Positions 34,862 to 46,787 of a stretch of DNA of 64,000 nucleotides are shown here, one piece after another. The DNA is from Panulirus ornatus (Eukaryota; Arthropoda; Malacostraca; Decapoda; Palinuridae). The DNA lies in the NCBI RefSeq assembly GCF_036320965.1, contig NC_092251.1, positions 5,983,001-6,047,000 of the forward strand, in the 5' to 3' direction. Under the pieces are notes generated by a model, which made no database searches, had not been told where the DNA came from, and saw only the letters and a program-made list of their open reading frames with translations. The first letter of the stretch is position 1, and the number at the start of each line of letters is the position of its first letter. The translations under genes and the position numbers were made by a program.

Positions 34862-35550
34862 AAGATATCAGGGTTGATAACCACCGAAATTAAGGCAAGG
34901 GAAGGATGTACGAAAATGTAACAAAACATGAAACAATCGAACGGGAATATCAATAGGATAACAACACGAAAAGATACGCACACGAACGAACAAATGACCG
35001 AAGGTGGCAACAGACCAGCAAGCAACACAGGAGCAGAATAAAACAAACAAGGTAACAGAGCCAAACAAGGCAAGTGGCCCTTCAACACGGACTAGAAACA
35101 AAAAACAAACAAGGGCTGGGGGTGGGAGGTGCAGTAAGGGACACGACCCATACCCGTTTTTATCTGGTCAGATCAAGTCATGGATGACGCCCTCGACCCA
35201 CAGGTTTTGTTCAATGAGAAGTTCATGGAGAGTTGACGAAAAAAAAATATTGATGTTTAGGATCCTAACGTGTGTTTGGAACCGTTCATATTGATGTAGC
35301 AACGACGTTTACAGAAAACTTTTACCACAATTATTATTATCATTATTATTATTATTACTTTTTCATGATGGTTTTATCTTCAAAATTGTCAGTTTTTAAT
35401 TTTCTTAAATGTACATACTGCAAGTAAATAGGATATGCTTGCGTTTGAACTTTTATAATCCCTAGAGAATAACTCTGATGTGTATATTTATTACTTACAT
35501 TACTTGGATGTGATAGACTTGAGTATACTAATCGTTCGACAAAATACCGC
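34862..35550. other. spacer, nothing recognised
   Basis: A-rich with a short ATT repeat near 35331-35357. Confidence 0.45.
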
Positions 35551-36318
35551 ATGAAATACTGTTATGTAAAGTTGAAACTCATGGCACAGGGGGTTGACTT
35601 TGTGTGGAGTGAGGACTGGCTTTTAGTGATAGTTTGTTATCAGTTTATTCTCATGTTTCAAGAAGGAGCACAGACATTTGAATGCTTTCCTATGGAATAT
35701 CCACGGCGGTATACTTTCTTCGTACTAGCTGGTATTCCTTCTCAGTTTCTTGCCAGCCGGAGGGACTGGCGTGTGGGGAGGTGCCTTATGCTTTACTCTA
35801 CTGACTTTACCATGAATAACGTTATGGTCGCAGAACACTACTGCTCGCTAGTTATCTATCTTTCCAGTGTACTGGCTTCCTGCGTCTTACTCTATAACCT
35901 CATAGACACCTTACCTATACCCTCCCTAACATTCCCCCACCCTTTCCCTTACCCTACAGTTTCACCTCAACACCTCCCTTGCCGCATCTTTCCCCAAGCT
36001 TCCTCTCCTGTCTCTCTTATGTTCCTTTCCTGCCCTCTGTCTCTTGGCTTCTGTCCCCTGGGCTCCCACTGTCTCCCCGTCCACCATCTGACCGTCCCTC
36101 CCGTCCACCAAAGCTCCCTCGCTCCTCGCCCGTCCGCTCACCCTTCCGTCCCCCTCTGTTTCCTGCTTCCAGAGTGGTTCCAGACCCCCTCCCGAGCCCT
36201 TCCTTATCCTGGAGGCTTCCTCCCTTTGCCTTTTGGCCAGTTCGCACTCTGGCTTGGTGGTACGAGTCTACCCCCAGATTTGGTAGTATGGGTACACCTT
36301 CCTGGTATGGTGCCGTGA
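35551..36318 (+). CDS. longest ATG frame outside repeats, doubtful
   Basis: 255 codons starting MKYCYVKLKLMAQGVDFVWS. The first ~125 residues are mixed with hydrophobic patches (LVIYLSSVLASCVLLYNL); the rest is Pro/Ser/Leu-rich from CT-rich DNA, which lacks stops on this strand. Frames of ~125 codons are expected by chance in this much DNA, so I treat it as probably non-coding. Confidence 0.1.
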   Translation: MKYCYVKLKLMAQGVDFVWSEDWLLVIVCYQFILMFQEGAQTFECFPMEYPRRYTFFVLAGIPSQFLASRRDWRVGRCLMLYSTDFTMNNVMVAEHYCSLVIYLSSVLASCVLLYNLIDTLPIPSLTFPHPFPYPTVSPQHLPCRIFPQASSPVSLMFLSCPLSLGFCPLGSHCLPVHHLTVPPVHQSSLAPRPSAHPSVPLCFLLPEWFQTPSRALPYPGGFLPLPFGQFALWLGGTSLPPDLVVWVHLPGMVP

Positions 36319-37074
36319 GTCTACACTCAGTACAACCCCCTCCTTTCCCCCCCCCCCCTTTATTTTTCTCGTGCTCCTCGTTCCACCTCCCAACCCCCCG
36401 GCAGGGTAGTTGGAGGCCGGCGTCACGTGGTTGGGCGAACAGCAACATATGACGCAATAGTGTGAAGCAACAGCCTCCATCAGTCATATGGCGCGACCCC
36501 ACCACACCACCCCACACCACACTGACTTGTTGCTCCTTTTCTGCATGCTGCTGCTGCTGCTGCTTGTGGTGGTGCTATATAACTGTGGTGATTGTGTGGT
36601 ACCCTACAATTTGGTGGTTGATTTGGTGGGTGTAATTGTTGTGGTACTTCTGATAGCTCTGTGGGTCAGACTTAATTTGTGGCTTTTATTATATCAGTTG
36701 TTCAGGGTTATGTGATGATGTGTTTTAGAAGAGGTGGTTTTTCTCTTCGTATTTATCATAAGAAGCTTCTATTGTGGTTGTTGCTTTATCTATATCTTGT
36801 CAGAAGGAGAAAGTAAGCAGTTACCATTTAGGTGATAAAACCAAGTAATACCTGTAAAAGAGAGAGAGAAAAGTATTCCCAGTATGGTGTGAGACGGTAC
36901 AATCAACTGAGTGAGATTACTGATCACGCCATTGGCATCTTAGCTACATCTGATCTTTTATATCAACTAACTGCTCTAAGTCTTCTACCTCACTCTTATA
37001 ACTTCCCTGACTATATGATCATTACACGAAAGCGCACTTAGGAACAACGCGTTTCAATTTCCTCGTGGTTTTCA

Positions 37075-37141
<67 letters not shown>
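37075..37141. repeat. (TA)n microsatellite
   Basis: TA run of about 66 bases with one GTA interruption. Confidence 0.95.
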
Positions 37142-37148
<7 letters not shown>

Positions 37149-37208
37149 CGTCAGAAATTCATCTGAAAAATTCTTATTGAATTCTTGAATAGGACACAAT
37201 ACGGGGTC

Positions 37209-37526
37209 ATGAGAGAGGGAGGGAAGCCTGAATGGTTGATATGGAGGATGAGTGAACCTTGTGTGAGGCTGGCTATAGACCTCGTGCAGCAGGCGGCCAG
37301 AACCAACATCCCTGGCTTATACACCGTACGAGACTCCTATTACTTCCCGGGACTGGACATGCAAATCGGTATCGAGGCCTCGGTCCGGTGGTCGCGTGTT
37401 GGGCCTTTTCCATCCATTTGCTGTGCGGTCGAGAGCGGCAAGACGCCGGCGATCGAAAAGACGACGGACCCATCAGCGACCAATCTTCCACAAGAGCGAG
37501 GAGATGTGTTCTTAAGATTTGCATAG
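37209..37526 (+). CDS. candidate 105-aa reading frame, unknown product
   Basis: ATG frame beginning MREGGKPEWLIWRMSEPCVR and containing LVQQAARTNIPGLYTVRDSY, in a GC-richer patch that starts after the TA run. Composition is protein-like, but another plus frame is open over most of the same span. I recognise no domain. Confidence 0.22.
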   Translation: MREGGKPEWLIWRMSEPCVRLAIDLVQQAARTNIPGLYTVRDSYYFPGLDMQIGIEASVRWSRVGPFPSICCAVESGKTPAIEKTTDPSATNLPQERGDVFLRFA

Positions 37527-38036
37527 CACTGAAGCCAGCAGGTATGGAGGTCTCGTGAGGAACGTGTATTTCTTGGCCTGATACAAGAGCCAGCTTGGCA
37601 GCGGTTCTTGTCGTTTATTGGTAGAGTTGGTAGCGGAGTTGGCGGGGTCGTCCATTCGCCGACGACCACAAGAGGAACGCTGGACGGACGACCCGCGGCG
37701 AGTCGCTATCTCAACCCTCCCTCCCCCCACAAGCAATGTGACCGTAATGGAATAAAAATAACCGGAAGGTCGACGAGAGAAAAAGAATAGTGTAGGGGAG
37801 AAACAGACAAGACCGACCCCCCACTCCTCCCGGCTCCCAAGCGTCCAGCCAGAGCAAAGATTAAAGTTTTTTCCTCCCGTGTCCGATTTTCTCTTTACGA
37901 CAAAAGGATTCAACCAGCGAGGCGTTCCTGTTGCTCTGTTGCTCCCCCCCCCCTCCCCCCTTCTGTTAACGGGAGTTTCTTGCCTGCTAGTTGGAGAGAG
38001 AGAGAGAGAGACGGGGGTCGGGGGGTGGGGTGGCAT
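37512..38036 (-). CDS. candidate 174-aa reading frame, unknown product
   Basis: ATG frame beginning MPPHPPTPVSLSLSPTSRQE and ending with a basic and aromatic tail (SWLLYQAKKYTFLTRPPYLL). Its 3' end overlaps the plus-strand frame at 37209-37526 by 15 bases. Frames this long are near the chance limit for 64 kb. No family recognised. Confidence 0.2.
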   Translation of the reverse strand: MPPHPPTPVSLSLSPTSRQETPVNRRGEGGGSNRATGTPRWLNPFVVKRKSDTGGKNFNLCSGWTLGSREEWGVGLVCFSPTLFFFSRRPSGYFYSITVTLLVGGGRVEIATRRGSSVQRSSCGRRRMDDPANSATNSTNKRQEPLPSWLLYQAKKYTFLTRPPYLLASVLCKS

Positions 38037-38148
38037 CAATATCTCGTTACCAACACTGGCGGCCAGCAGCGCCGGGCTCCGGGTGTGGGTGGAATTGTTG
38101 CTGTTGTAATAACGTGTTCAGTTTTCTGACGAGGCCGCCCAGCTGACG

Positions 38149-38150
<2 letters not shown>

Positions 38151-38209
<59 letters not shown>
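38151..38209. repeat. (CA)n microsatellite
   Basis: Perfect CA run of about 58 bases. Confidence 0.95.
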
Positions 38210-38211
<2 letters not shown>

Positions 38212-38319
38212 TGCTAGCAGTCAGTATGTACCGGGGGTGTGTGGGGGGGGTGGGAGACAGACCCACCCCCACCCCACCAACTGACCTCCCCACCCCAGCT
38301 GACCACTGGTGGTAATAAC

Positions 38320-38427
38320 ATGGCGGCCACTACCACCAGCTTTGTCGCCCTCCTGGTCATTGTCCGAGCCACCTGCGGCCTTCTCTCTCTACCTCCCTCC
38401 CTCCTCCTCCGTCTCCATCAGTCATAG
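38320..38427 (+). CDS. candidate secreted micro-ORF
   Basis: 35 codons from an ATG in a strong context (AACATGG). MAATTTSFVALLVIVRATCG looks like a signal peptide, followed by a Leu/Pro-rich tail from CT-rich DNA. It ends exactly where the LINE remnant begins. Very short, so weak. Confidence 0.13.
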   Translation: MAATTTSFVALLVIVRATCGLLSLPPSLLLRLHQS

Positions 38428-39165
38428 GAAAAGATTTCAGGACTTTAATGATTTGAAGAGATTGAGGCATGACAAGTGGACCTGAATGGAGAAGGATGCG
38501 ACGTAGTGCAGTTTGGTGATAAAATTATATAAGGCATAAGTATCAAAGATTTGCTATGCCAGTGTTAGAACTGCACTTGGAAAAAAGATGTTGAAATTAT
38601 TATATATCAGTCATGGCTACAGAAAGCAATGATTGCCCGCATGCGGTAAAATTAACATCGTTAGGCCTCAATCGCTGTAAATACATATAAACATGGTAAA
38701 GGCTCGCCACACTCTACAGCGCCCTAGCCAAACCACATTTACAACAATCAGTTCACTTCAAGTCGCTTAAGTACGTATTACCAAGTACGAAGAAAAAAAT
38801 AGAACGGATACAGAGGAGAGCATCAAATCTAATTCTGTCGCTCAGAAATAAATCATAAGGATCCAGAGGTCTAAAATTACTTGCCCTACAAAAAGCACAA
38901 ACTCCGAGGAATTCTAAAAGTTTTGAAAATAATAATTTTTACAGTATAAATCACAGTTATTCATGTTAGACAGTCACTACCCAGAAATAGCATTATGAAG
39001 TTAAAGGGAAGGAGAGGGAGTGCAAAAGGTGTTAAAGGATTCTTTAGTGGTAGAGTTACAGAACATGGGAATAGATTGCCAGGAGATGCTGTCAAGGTGT
39101 TGAGTGCCATTATATGTAAGGCAAACGTTGATAAATAATTTAAATGTTAATTATCAGTGAATAAG
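38428..39165 (+). mobile_element. decayed LINE, RT C-terminal half
   Basis: Plus-strand frames give, in order, DLKRLRHDKWT, NGEGCDVVQFGDK, YSALAKPHLQQSV, KIERIQRRASNLILSLRNKS, RGLKLLALQKA and FFSGRVTEHGNRLPGDAV. This is the usual order after the catalytic site of non-LTR retrotransposons (WQMxFNxxKCxVMxFG, LYxxLVRPHLEY, LExVQRRATKxxxxLR, FFSxRVxxxWNxLP). Stops and frameshifts show it is inactive. The clade is probably CR1/L2/Jockey-like. Confidence 0.88.
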
Positions 39166-39382
39166 CTTATTCAAGATATAAATCATGATATGCATGTATT
39201 TCCACTTCTGTTTACAGGTCATGGGTTAGAATACTCTTCCCCAGAGTGCATCTACTTCAGTATATACTCTATATTGTATGGTGGCCATACATAGCTATTG
39301 CCCTCATGGCTGATGCGTATGTGTCTATCTGAATTCTGTCGCGTTTGGAATTGCATGGAAATATTGAACTAAATCATATTTC

Positions 39383-39385
<3 letters not shown>

Positions 39386-39445
<60 letters not shown>
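39386..39445. repeat. (GA)n microsatellite
   Basis: Perfect GA run of about 60 bases. Confidence 0.95.
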
Positions 39446-39448
<3 letters not shown>

Positions 39449-41049
39449 AAAACAGTTATATAAAAAGGGAGAGAGACAAGCAAGTACAACAAAATGTGTT
39501 TAACGAGATCAGCATACGAGCGAGAAATACGAGAGAAAGAAAAAATGAGGAAAGAAGAGCATGAAGGATAGAAAGAGGGGAAGATATAATGAAGGCCGCC
39601 CATCTACGGGAACGTGGGCGGCATGAGAACGCCACCCACCCCCATTACTGATGCCACCCACGCCACCTCCACTTATTGTATACTCCCCCCCTAACCACAC
39701 TCCCCCCACTCACAGGTTATATCATTATCTAACGAGCATATCCCCCCACATATACCCACCCTCACACACAGATTATACAACTATCTAATGTGTATACCCA
39801 AGCTACACAGATAGCGGTATTGGTTAGACTCTAGAAACAGCCAGTATATACCCTTGATGTACATCTGTATACATCCCAGATACATATGCCAACTAAATAT
39901 ATGTCCATGTGCCTCTTATATATACAGAGTATATACACTCTTCCTATATACTCTGTTCCCACAGCAACTAAGAGAGAGGGGGGGAGAGTCTTAGGACGAG
40001 GTTAAAGGTGGGGATTGAGCTGGGAGTTGGGCTTGGGGGTTGATGGAGGGGGTCTAGAACCCCCATCAAGGGACAGTAATAGAAGACCCACCACCACCAC
40101 TCACCTTATCCCACTGGGCTGACCAAGAACTTTATTGCATCTCTCTCTCTCTCTTTTTTTATCAGATTGTTATCAATTAGTGTCACTCGTCACATCTGGG
40201 GAGGACAGTGCCGGAATCTTGATACTATGGGGTGGGGTGGGGGTGATTGTCCAAGGTGTTGGGTGCTGTAGGGGGCTAGGGTAGGATGTTGGGAGAGCGG
40301 CATGGAAGAGTACAGCACATGTGTGATATATGGGAATATACCACCTAGACACACACACACACACACACACACACACGCCAGTAAAGATGGGTAGTCTGCT
40401 TATCCAGGCTAGGAAACCAGTTACCAATAGAACACCCAGTGGCTTGTTCCTCAGAAGATATAGTGAGGAAGAAATTATGAATACAGTCGGATGGAAGAGG
40501 AAAGTGTACATTAGAAGTGGCTTTAGAGCAGATAAGAGTCACAGAGAGAGGACAGGGACACTATAAGCTGTGATAGTGTAGCAGTAAGACAGTGGATTCA
40601 GATCTTCATGGACTGGCAGCACGTGGAAAAAAGGGTATTGGAATTTGAAGAGCGAATTAGGAAAGTCAAATTAGATATTGTTGAAGTAGTAGAGACGAAG
40701 CTTACGCAAGTAATAGAATTGAATGTTCATGGAGAAATGTAATTTAGATCTTCCTGGAGGGAAATAAGTTACCAAGGAGGGGATGAGACGACAGAAGAGT
40801 AAGTAAAGGACAACACTTTAGCTTATAAGAAAGAATTTCAACTGCACATAGTGGGATACACCCACAGGAAACACATGAGTTGTAGGAATTCAAAAAGTAG
40901 CAGACAGGTGGGTCCCTTCGAGGCTGTTTGTGGAGATGTTATATCACAGATTATTGTTGAAATATGTGGGAGCCATATGGATAATTCAGAGAGAAACTTT
41001 GCAAACTGTCAGTGTGACTAAGGTGGCGTAAATAATGTTAATCGTGGAC
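39446..41049. other. spacer with minor repeats
   Basis: A two-copy ~50-bp repeat (TTATATCATTATCTAACGAG / TTATACAACTATCTAATGTG) lies at about 39716-39810 and a CA run at 40349-40376. The A/G-rich stretch 40380-41040 has open frames but nothing recognised. Confidence 0.45.
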
Positions 41050-41175
41050 TTTTAAGCAAAATATTTCTATTGATATCAAATCTTTTTTAAACATATTTAT
41101 AACACTGCCTTCAGTAACTGTACCACTGTAATTGGCAAATCATTCCATTTGTTAGCATTCCTATAACCAGTTTAT
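41050..41175 (-). mobile_element. LINE 3'-terminal fragment
   Basis: On the minus strand YRNANKWNDLPITVVQ is followed, after one frameshift, by GSVINMFKKDLISI. This is again the WNxLPxxVV...FKxxLD motif. Different in sequence from the 21.2- and 58.2-kb copies. Confidence 0.7.
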
Positions 41176-41458
41176 AAAGGCTTAAAAATTTGTAAGACAG
41201 AAAGTCAAGAGATGGGGTCCTACAAGTGTAGGACATCCTCCCTGTCCAAAACAAATTGATTATAAAAACACACGCTCATATAAGCACAGATATATACACA
41301 TAGATAGATGCCCCTACTCACACACAGAGATAAGAATAAGGACATGTATGTACATAGGCAAAATAACCAAACAAACATGCATGAGGGATACAAAAAAGCA
41401 AGCAAACACCGATAAAAGTGGATGCTACTATAAACACATGAAGGCATATAAACAACAT

Positions 41459-41480
41459 AACACACACACACACCCACTCA

Positions 41481-41546
<66 letters not shown>
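41459..41546. repeat. (CA)n microsatellite
   Basis: Interrupted, then perfect CA run of about 88 bases in all. Confidence 0.95.
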
Positions 41547-41549
<3 letters not shown>

Positions 41550-41839
41550 GGAGTGGGGGGAACGCCTTCCACAGAATAACAATGACAAAAAAGTTGTCGG
41601 ATGACCCTAGTGTGGATGTCAGGCCCAGGGAGCCTTCCTCTCCCTCCCTCCCGGTCAGTGTAGGGGCGGCGGGATGGGAGCGAGGGGTAAGGTAAGGGAG
41701 GGTTTTAGAGGGGGAAAGTGGGGAGTTGGTAAAGAAGCCGGGGTTGGGGGGAGCGGCGGAGTTATCACTCGGCGGCCAGACCAACATCAGTGAAAAGTAT
41801 ATTTGTCTTGTCATTATGTTTCATCTACCAGTAAGGCCC

Positions 41840-42330
41840 TCACTTGCCTTTTCCATGGTTTACCTCCACTGCTTCATATGCCCTATCTCAGTCCCACCAA
41901 TCTAATTCATTCTATCCCATGCACGTCTCTCACCCTCCTTAATGTTTAGACCCGATACCTCAAAGCCTCCTGAATTCATTTTTTTTCCATCTCCCGGGTT
42001 CCCCCCATCCTCCTTGCTCCCTCCAATTTTGACGCGTAGATCATCCTAAGTCGGTTTTCGCTCATCCTCTCCATGTATTCGAACTATTTCAGACTATGCT
42101 TACTACTACCGTACCTTTTTTCTTACACTGTGGCCTAGCACCACCTTATGCTGAGGTGTTTTATTTTCATTATATCAATCCTTTTCTTTGCGTTCAAGAC
42201 CCAAGATACATCCATACAACGCTGCCGAGACTACATTACCTGGGAACATAACCATCATCTCCCAAACAAACAGACAGTGACCTCTCCTATTCACTTTAGA
42301 CATTAACCCCCCTTTTTTACCGTATGGGTC
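41840..42330 (-). mobile_element. decayed LINE, post-RT region
   Basis: The minus strand carries pieces such as VRIHGEDERKPT, DDLRVKIGGSKEDGG and MNSGGFEVSGLNIKEGE, matching the layout of the terminal part of a crustacean LINE (GHVERMxEERLxxRIY, GxRRRGRPR, then a basic C terminus), followed further in by the region whose antisense reads CATACAACGCTGCCGAGA. Identification rests on my memory of the family. Confidence 0.6.
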
Positions 42331-45284
42331 AGTTACTTCTCTTTTTATTTCCGTCCCTGTTCTTGGCCTCTCCGTCTCATATTTCCGCTCTTTTGTCTTT
42401 TTTTTTTTCTGTCACCTATACAGTTGGAACGATGGCAAGGCCTTGAATTTCGAACCTTTTCCTATCCCAGTCAGGGAGACAGACTTGATGGAATTTGTAT
42501 TACAGAGTTAACTTTAAACCTCGTTAGGCTACGAAGCAAAGCTGTGAGCGTCACCTGATAGTGTTGTAACAATAGGCTCAGTCACCCCAGGAGCGAATTA
42601 TTCCCGTTTTCTTTTCCCCCGTACAATTGGAAAGTGTCATCAGGGAATAAATGCGGCCACCGTTCCGTCACCCTAATCTCTCGCTTCCCCCGCATGAGAT
42701 TAGGCAGATCACTGAACTCACCGGTGAGAATAACTAATTTCGAGAACGAGAAGCATCATACGAATAAACAATGACGATATAGGCTTTCCTAAAAAAGAAT
42801 TGCTAGAAAAAAAATAGCTCGAGTGGTGCTGTATCGTACACGGAGACGCAGCAGGCGGGCTGGAGAGGGAGAAGTTGTGCCTCTGGCAGCCTCCCCCGAA
42901 GGACCAATTAGGAGCGGCAAATTACCGGCCGTTGGCGGGCTGCTCACGTGCGACGCTATTTACTCGTGAAAAGATTTAGTCGATGTTAGATTCATCGACG
43001 ACTTGACCGGCGCTTGACGGAGGTGAGGAAGACGAGGAGGAGGAGGAAGGGGAAGGTAGAAGAAATTGATGTCGGTCATTCAGACGCTCTATTCTAGGTG
43101 GCCATCCCCCGCTCCACTGTCCAGTCCGTTCCTTATTTCCCTTTATCCTCACCCAGTCCACGTCCACACAGGCCCCTCTACACATCCTCTTCCCCTATTT
43201 ACACCTCCATCTCCCCCCCCCCCCTCATCCTGACCGATATCCTCGCCTTAAATCTGTGTCTGACACAAAGTACAAAGTGATATTTGCAAGAGTAGGCTGC
43301 CTCCCAGTGTTCGCAGGGTTATCGCACAGGCAGTAAAATATTTGTTAAACCTTCCTCTGAACTTAAGGCGCGTGACGTACCTTCATTGTTTATAATGCCA
43401 TTACCGTAGGCACTGATTGATATTGTATGATACATTTGTTGCCCATTTAGAATGCACCAATATTAGTTAACCTGTTGCCTCATCTTGTCAGTTACGGAAA
43501 TAAGTGAAACATGGAGTTGCTCCACCGTAGGTTATGTATACCAAGGAAATCATCGTATCGTTCTCTCTGGTGTATATATAACATTCTTGTTAATACATAA
43601 TGCAGCGCACGGTATAGGAAATGGCGTTTAGTTTTATAATAATTTCTTTTACCTGTTTCCACAAGTTCCCTCAAATGTCTTAAAAGTTTAAACCCTTCAT
43701 CAAGGAGATCTGCGAACTGCAAGAAAATTAAGACATTTTTGACAGTTGTTGTAATGATAATGCAAGCCTTACTGATGGCTCCGACTCACCATGAACCCTG
43801 GATCATGAGGTCACCGCTGTTCTTGTGTGTCATGAGTTTAGCACACGATAATATCAAAGCCAGGCGTTGAAGCTCATGTTCTTGACATAGGACGAAATAT
43901 AGCGATAATGCAGGTTTGTTGTCAAAGCTGTATTTCATGGGATAAGCTTACAGCACCAGATTCTGTTATAGCTTAACGTGTTGCGTGGTAAAGTAACAGC
44001 ACCAGCTGTTGTCGGAACTTATCGTGGTGTGTGGTCGGCTTACATTAATCAGTCTTTTATGTTACCATCTGTTTCATGTCAGTGTTAAGCATATAATCGT
44101 TCTCAGCCAGTATATTACTGACCAGAAATATATGAAATAAAGACACGTTATCTGTTAGTTGTCTTTAAAAGCCACCCTTCTCCTTTGTGTTGATTCGACT
44201 GGTGATATATGACATTATTTTCCTACCTTTTATTGCCTTTTATCATTAGCCTTATGGTCCTGAGTTGGCCTCCTTAGCGCGCCGACACATCCAAAAAATC
44301 TCCCGTAATCTGGAGGAATCTTCCCTGTGTAAGCAAATCTGTATTGTTGTTAAGAGGCTGGCGGGACCAGCTCGAGTGTCCGCCATTGTTCTCTTGTCGG
44401 CGCCCTTGCGTCCCGTTGCGTTACCTTGGCTTCGCTGGCTGTAATATCCATCTCAACACGACACGTTGATGAATGCTCGTAAACCCCTTTGATTCTTTTA
44501 TTCTAAACATCCACTTACTGATTAAACTATTTAGCGTTCACAACTGAAAATTACATTATAGATTATTAGTTATTGTTTTGGGAAGAGTGGCGGGTGCGGC
44601 GGAGGGGATCGGGAGGGTGTTGTCGGGTTGCGGTCGTCAGTCAGCGCTGACCCGCCGTCGCTTGCATTGTACCGTCACGCACACCCACTAACAACCACCA
44701 CCTCCAAATCCTTAACAGTATCACCACTCTTCGGTATTTACTTGGGCACCATGATGCTAACACTAAAAAAAAATTGTCATAAATCTTTGGTAATGACTGA
44801 CGTATATACTCTGGTATAATGCGTTGCCAACCTGTAGGTTCTTTGACAGAACTCTGCCTAGGAACGGGAGTCTAACTCATTTTCATGATGTGTATGTACT
44901 TGCTGCATTTCATAGAATATTTCATATTATTTACGATTATTCTGAATGGTATTCCTCGGATTTCGTTGTTCGTATATCCGCGTGAATAGCATTCCTTCAG
45001 AAGTTGATTCCATCCTACCAGTATTATTACCTGGTGTGAGACGCCGATCGTCTTGCTTCTACCTGTAAAACATGTTGTAAAGTCGTAGTTCTTTTTAAAT
45101 ATAATGATGCAAGGGGTTCAGATTTTCGAATTATGACCAGAAAAAGTTATGAAATTAGCCCCATAAACTGGCGCAAACATTCCAAAGAAAAAAAAAAGAT
45201 AAAAATGTTTCCCTTCTTCCTTTGCAAGACGGACGCTCTGCGCGGATATTAAATAGCTTCCTGAATTATGTAAAACTTTTGTGA
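42331..45284. other. spacer, nothing recognised
   Basis: Mixed composition. Minus-strand frame 43492-43722 (MQFADLLDEGFKLLRHLREL...) is protein-like but isolated. A two-copy ~50-bp repeat with ACAGCACCAG lies near 43948-44030. Confidence 0.4.
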
Positions 45285-45480
45285 TACATCCCGGGCGGAA
45301 GGAGCGCCCGGGGGCCCAATACTGGAGTGTGTCAGCTCAGCAGAAAGTGATAGAGACAGTATACATGGCGGGGGTGAGGACGGTGGCGCCCGGGATGTCC
45401 TGCCCCGCTCACTACCATCTTGATGTAGCCGCCGGGGGGCGCCCTCACCACCCAGCGATAAGGCACAGCTGCTCCGCCTG
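45285..45480. promoter_or_regulatory. small CpG-rich block
   Basis: About 195 bases with GC far above the flanks and many CpG, including the 8-bp inverted repeat CCCGGGCG...CGCCCGGG near 45290-45313. Both strands are open in several frames. It could be a promoter or a coding exon. Confidence 0.3.
45416..45477 (-). CDS. candidate exon with CUB-like strand pattern
   Basis: After a minus-strand acceptor CACCTGCAG at 45478 the frame reads AAVPYRWVVRAPPGGYIKMV. CUB domains carry CxWxIxAPxGxxIxLxF near their start, and WVVRAPPGGYIKM fits that spacing, but the usual Cys is Tyr here. The donor (ATG|GTAGTG) is poor. Suggestive only. Confidence 0.15.
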
Positions 45481-45484
45481 CAGG

Positions 45485-46020
45485 TGCTGGGCAACCACTG
45501 ATGGGAGACAGATGATTGGTAGTGGGTTGCCAGTGCTGGGGAACTGGTGGTTTACCAGTGATGGGACACTGGTGAATGGTAGTGGGTTGTCGATGCTGTC
45601 ACCAGTGGTGGAACATTGGTGAATGGTAGTGGGTTGGTAGTGCTGAGGAACTGATGGTTTACCAATGGTGGCAAACTGACGAACATTAGTGAGTTGCCAG
45701 TCGTGGAAATAGGTGGCTTGTAGTTGGTTACCAGTGGTTGAAAATTGTTTAGTGGCAGGGAACTGGTGGCTGTTAGTGGGTTGCCAGTGGTGGTAAACTG
45801 GTGGCTGGTAGTAGATTTCCAGTGGTGAGGAGCTGGTGGCTGGTAGTGGGTGACCAGTGGTGGGAGATTGATGTGTGGTAGTGGCTTGTCAGTGGTCGGG
45901 GACTGATGAATGGTTATGGGTTACTATTAGTGGGAGACTGATGGCTGGTGCCGGGGTACGCAGGGGGGAATGGAGATATGATTATTACCACTGGAGAACC
46001 AGTGGCGAGGGGACTGGTGA
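45485..46020. repeat. degenerate ~35-bp minisatellite
   Basis: About 14 diverged copies of a unit like GGTGGCTGGTAGTGGGTTGC + CAGTGGTGGGAAACT. Confidence 0.8.
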
Positions 46021-46034
46021 TATCCAGTGGGAAA

Positions 46035-46105
46035 ACTAAATCCATGTCTCAGGGGAGTAGGTTACCAGAAGAAATGGTAAAGGTTGTTGGTCACGACATA
46101 CGATA
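46035..46105 (+). mobile_element. possible LINE 3' fragment
   Basis: SRLPEEMVKVVGHDI resembles the WNRLPEEVVxA motif of LINE C termini. A second FKKNLMKS-like piece lies near 46673-46695 (LTEFKKNLMKSSRINRIHQK). Short and uncertain; the intervening ~570 bases hold nothing else I can name. Confidence 0.35.
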
Positions 46106-46787
46106 GGTAAAGAAATTTAGATATTGGTGCACCATGTTTGGTAATATAGAATTCCCTAAAGAGACGGAGAAACTGTGCAGGGTTTTAAAGATATCTGACA
46201 ATCTACTGATGCCTCTACCACAGTTAAAAAGGATTTGTATACCCTATGGATTATATTACTAGTTAGCTTTAGTTTTCCGGAACTGACTACATTTACAAAG
46301 AAAAAAAAAGTGGAGAGAGTGAGAATTTCAGAACTCTGTTGAGAAGCTATCAATACACCCAGATGGAAAAATTTGTGATCATTTTAGGAACAAGGCTGGA
46401 GATGAGAAGTTTGGGTATATGGTTTAGCAAAGGATCGTAATGTTAGGGCGTTGAATACTGATGATTTCAGGTTTAATGATGCTACGTATGATGGATTGAA
46501 AACCTGGTTACGCCTTGGTATGAAATATCATCCCAAGTAGAACATCAAAATGTAGTTTTTTAATATATCACCGTTCATACCACCTGAACATTGCATGTTG
46601 GTAAACTTAAGGAAATTATATTTCATAAAGTTTCACGTAATTTTGTAGGCTTCGACATAGTTTTAACTGAATTCAAGAAAAATCTGATGAAAAGTTCTCG
46701 GATAAACAGAATTCACCAAAAACAAAGACTGGCCGAGTTGGAGGCTATGTCAAGGTATTGCTTCAACTGGCCATTATAGTCAAGGTC

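Noticed and set aside
44945..45060. Minus-strand WNQLLKECYSRGYTNNEIRG resembling a retroelement tail
   Set aside because: The similarity is a short impression with no second motif nearby.
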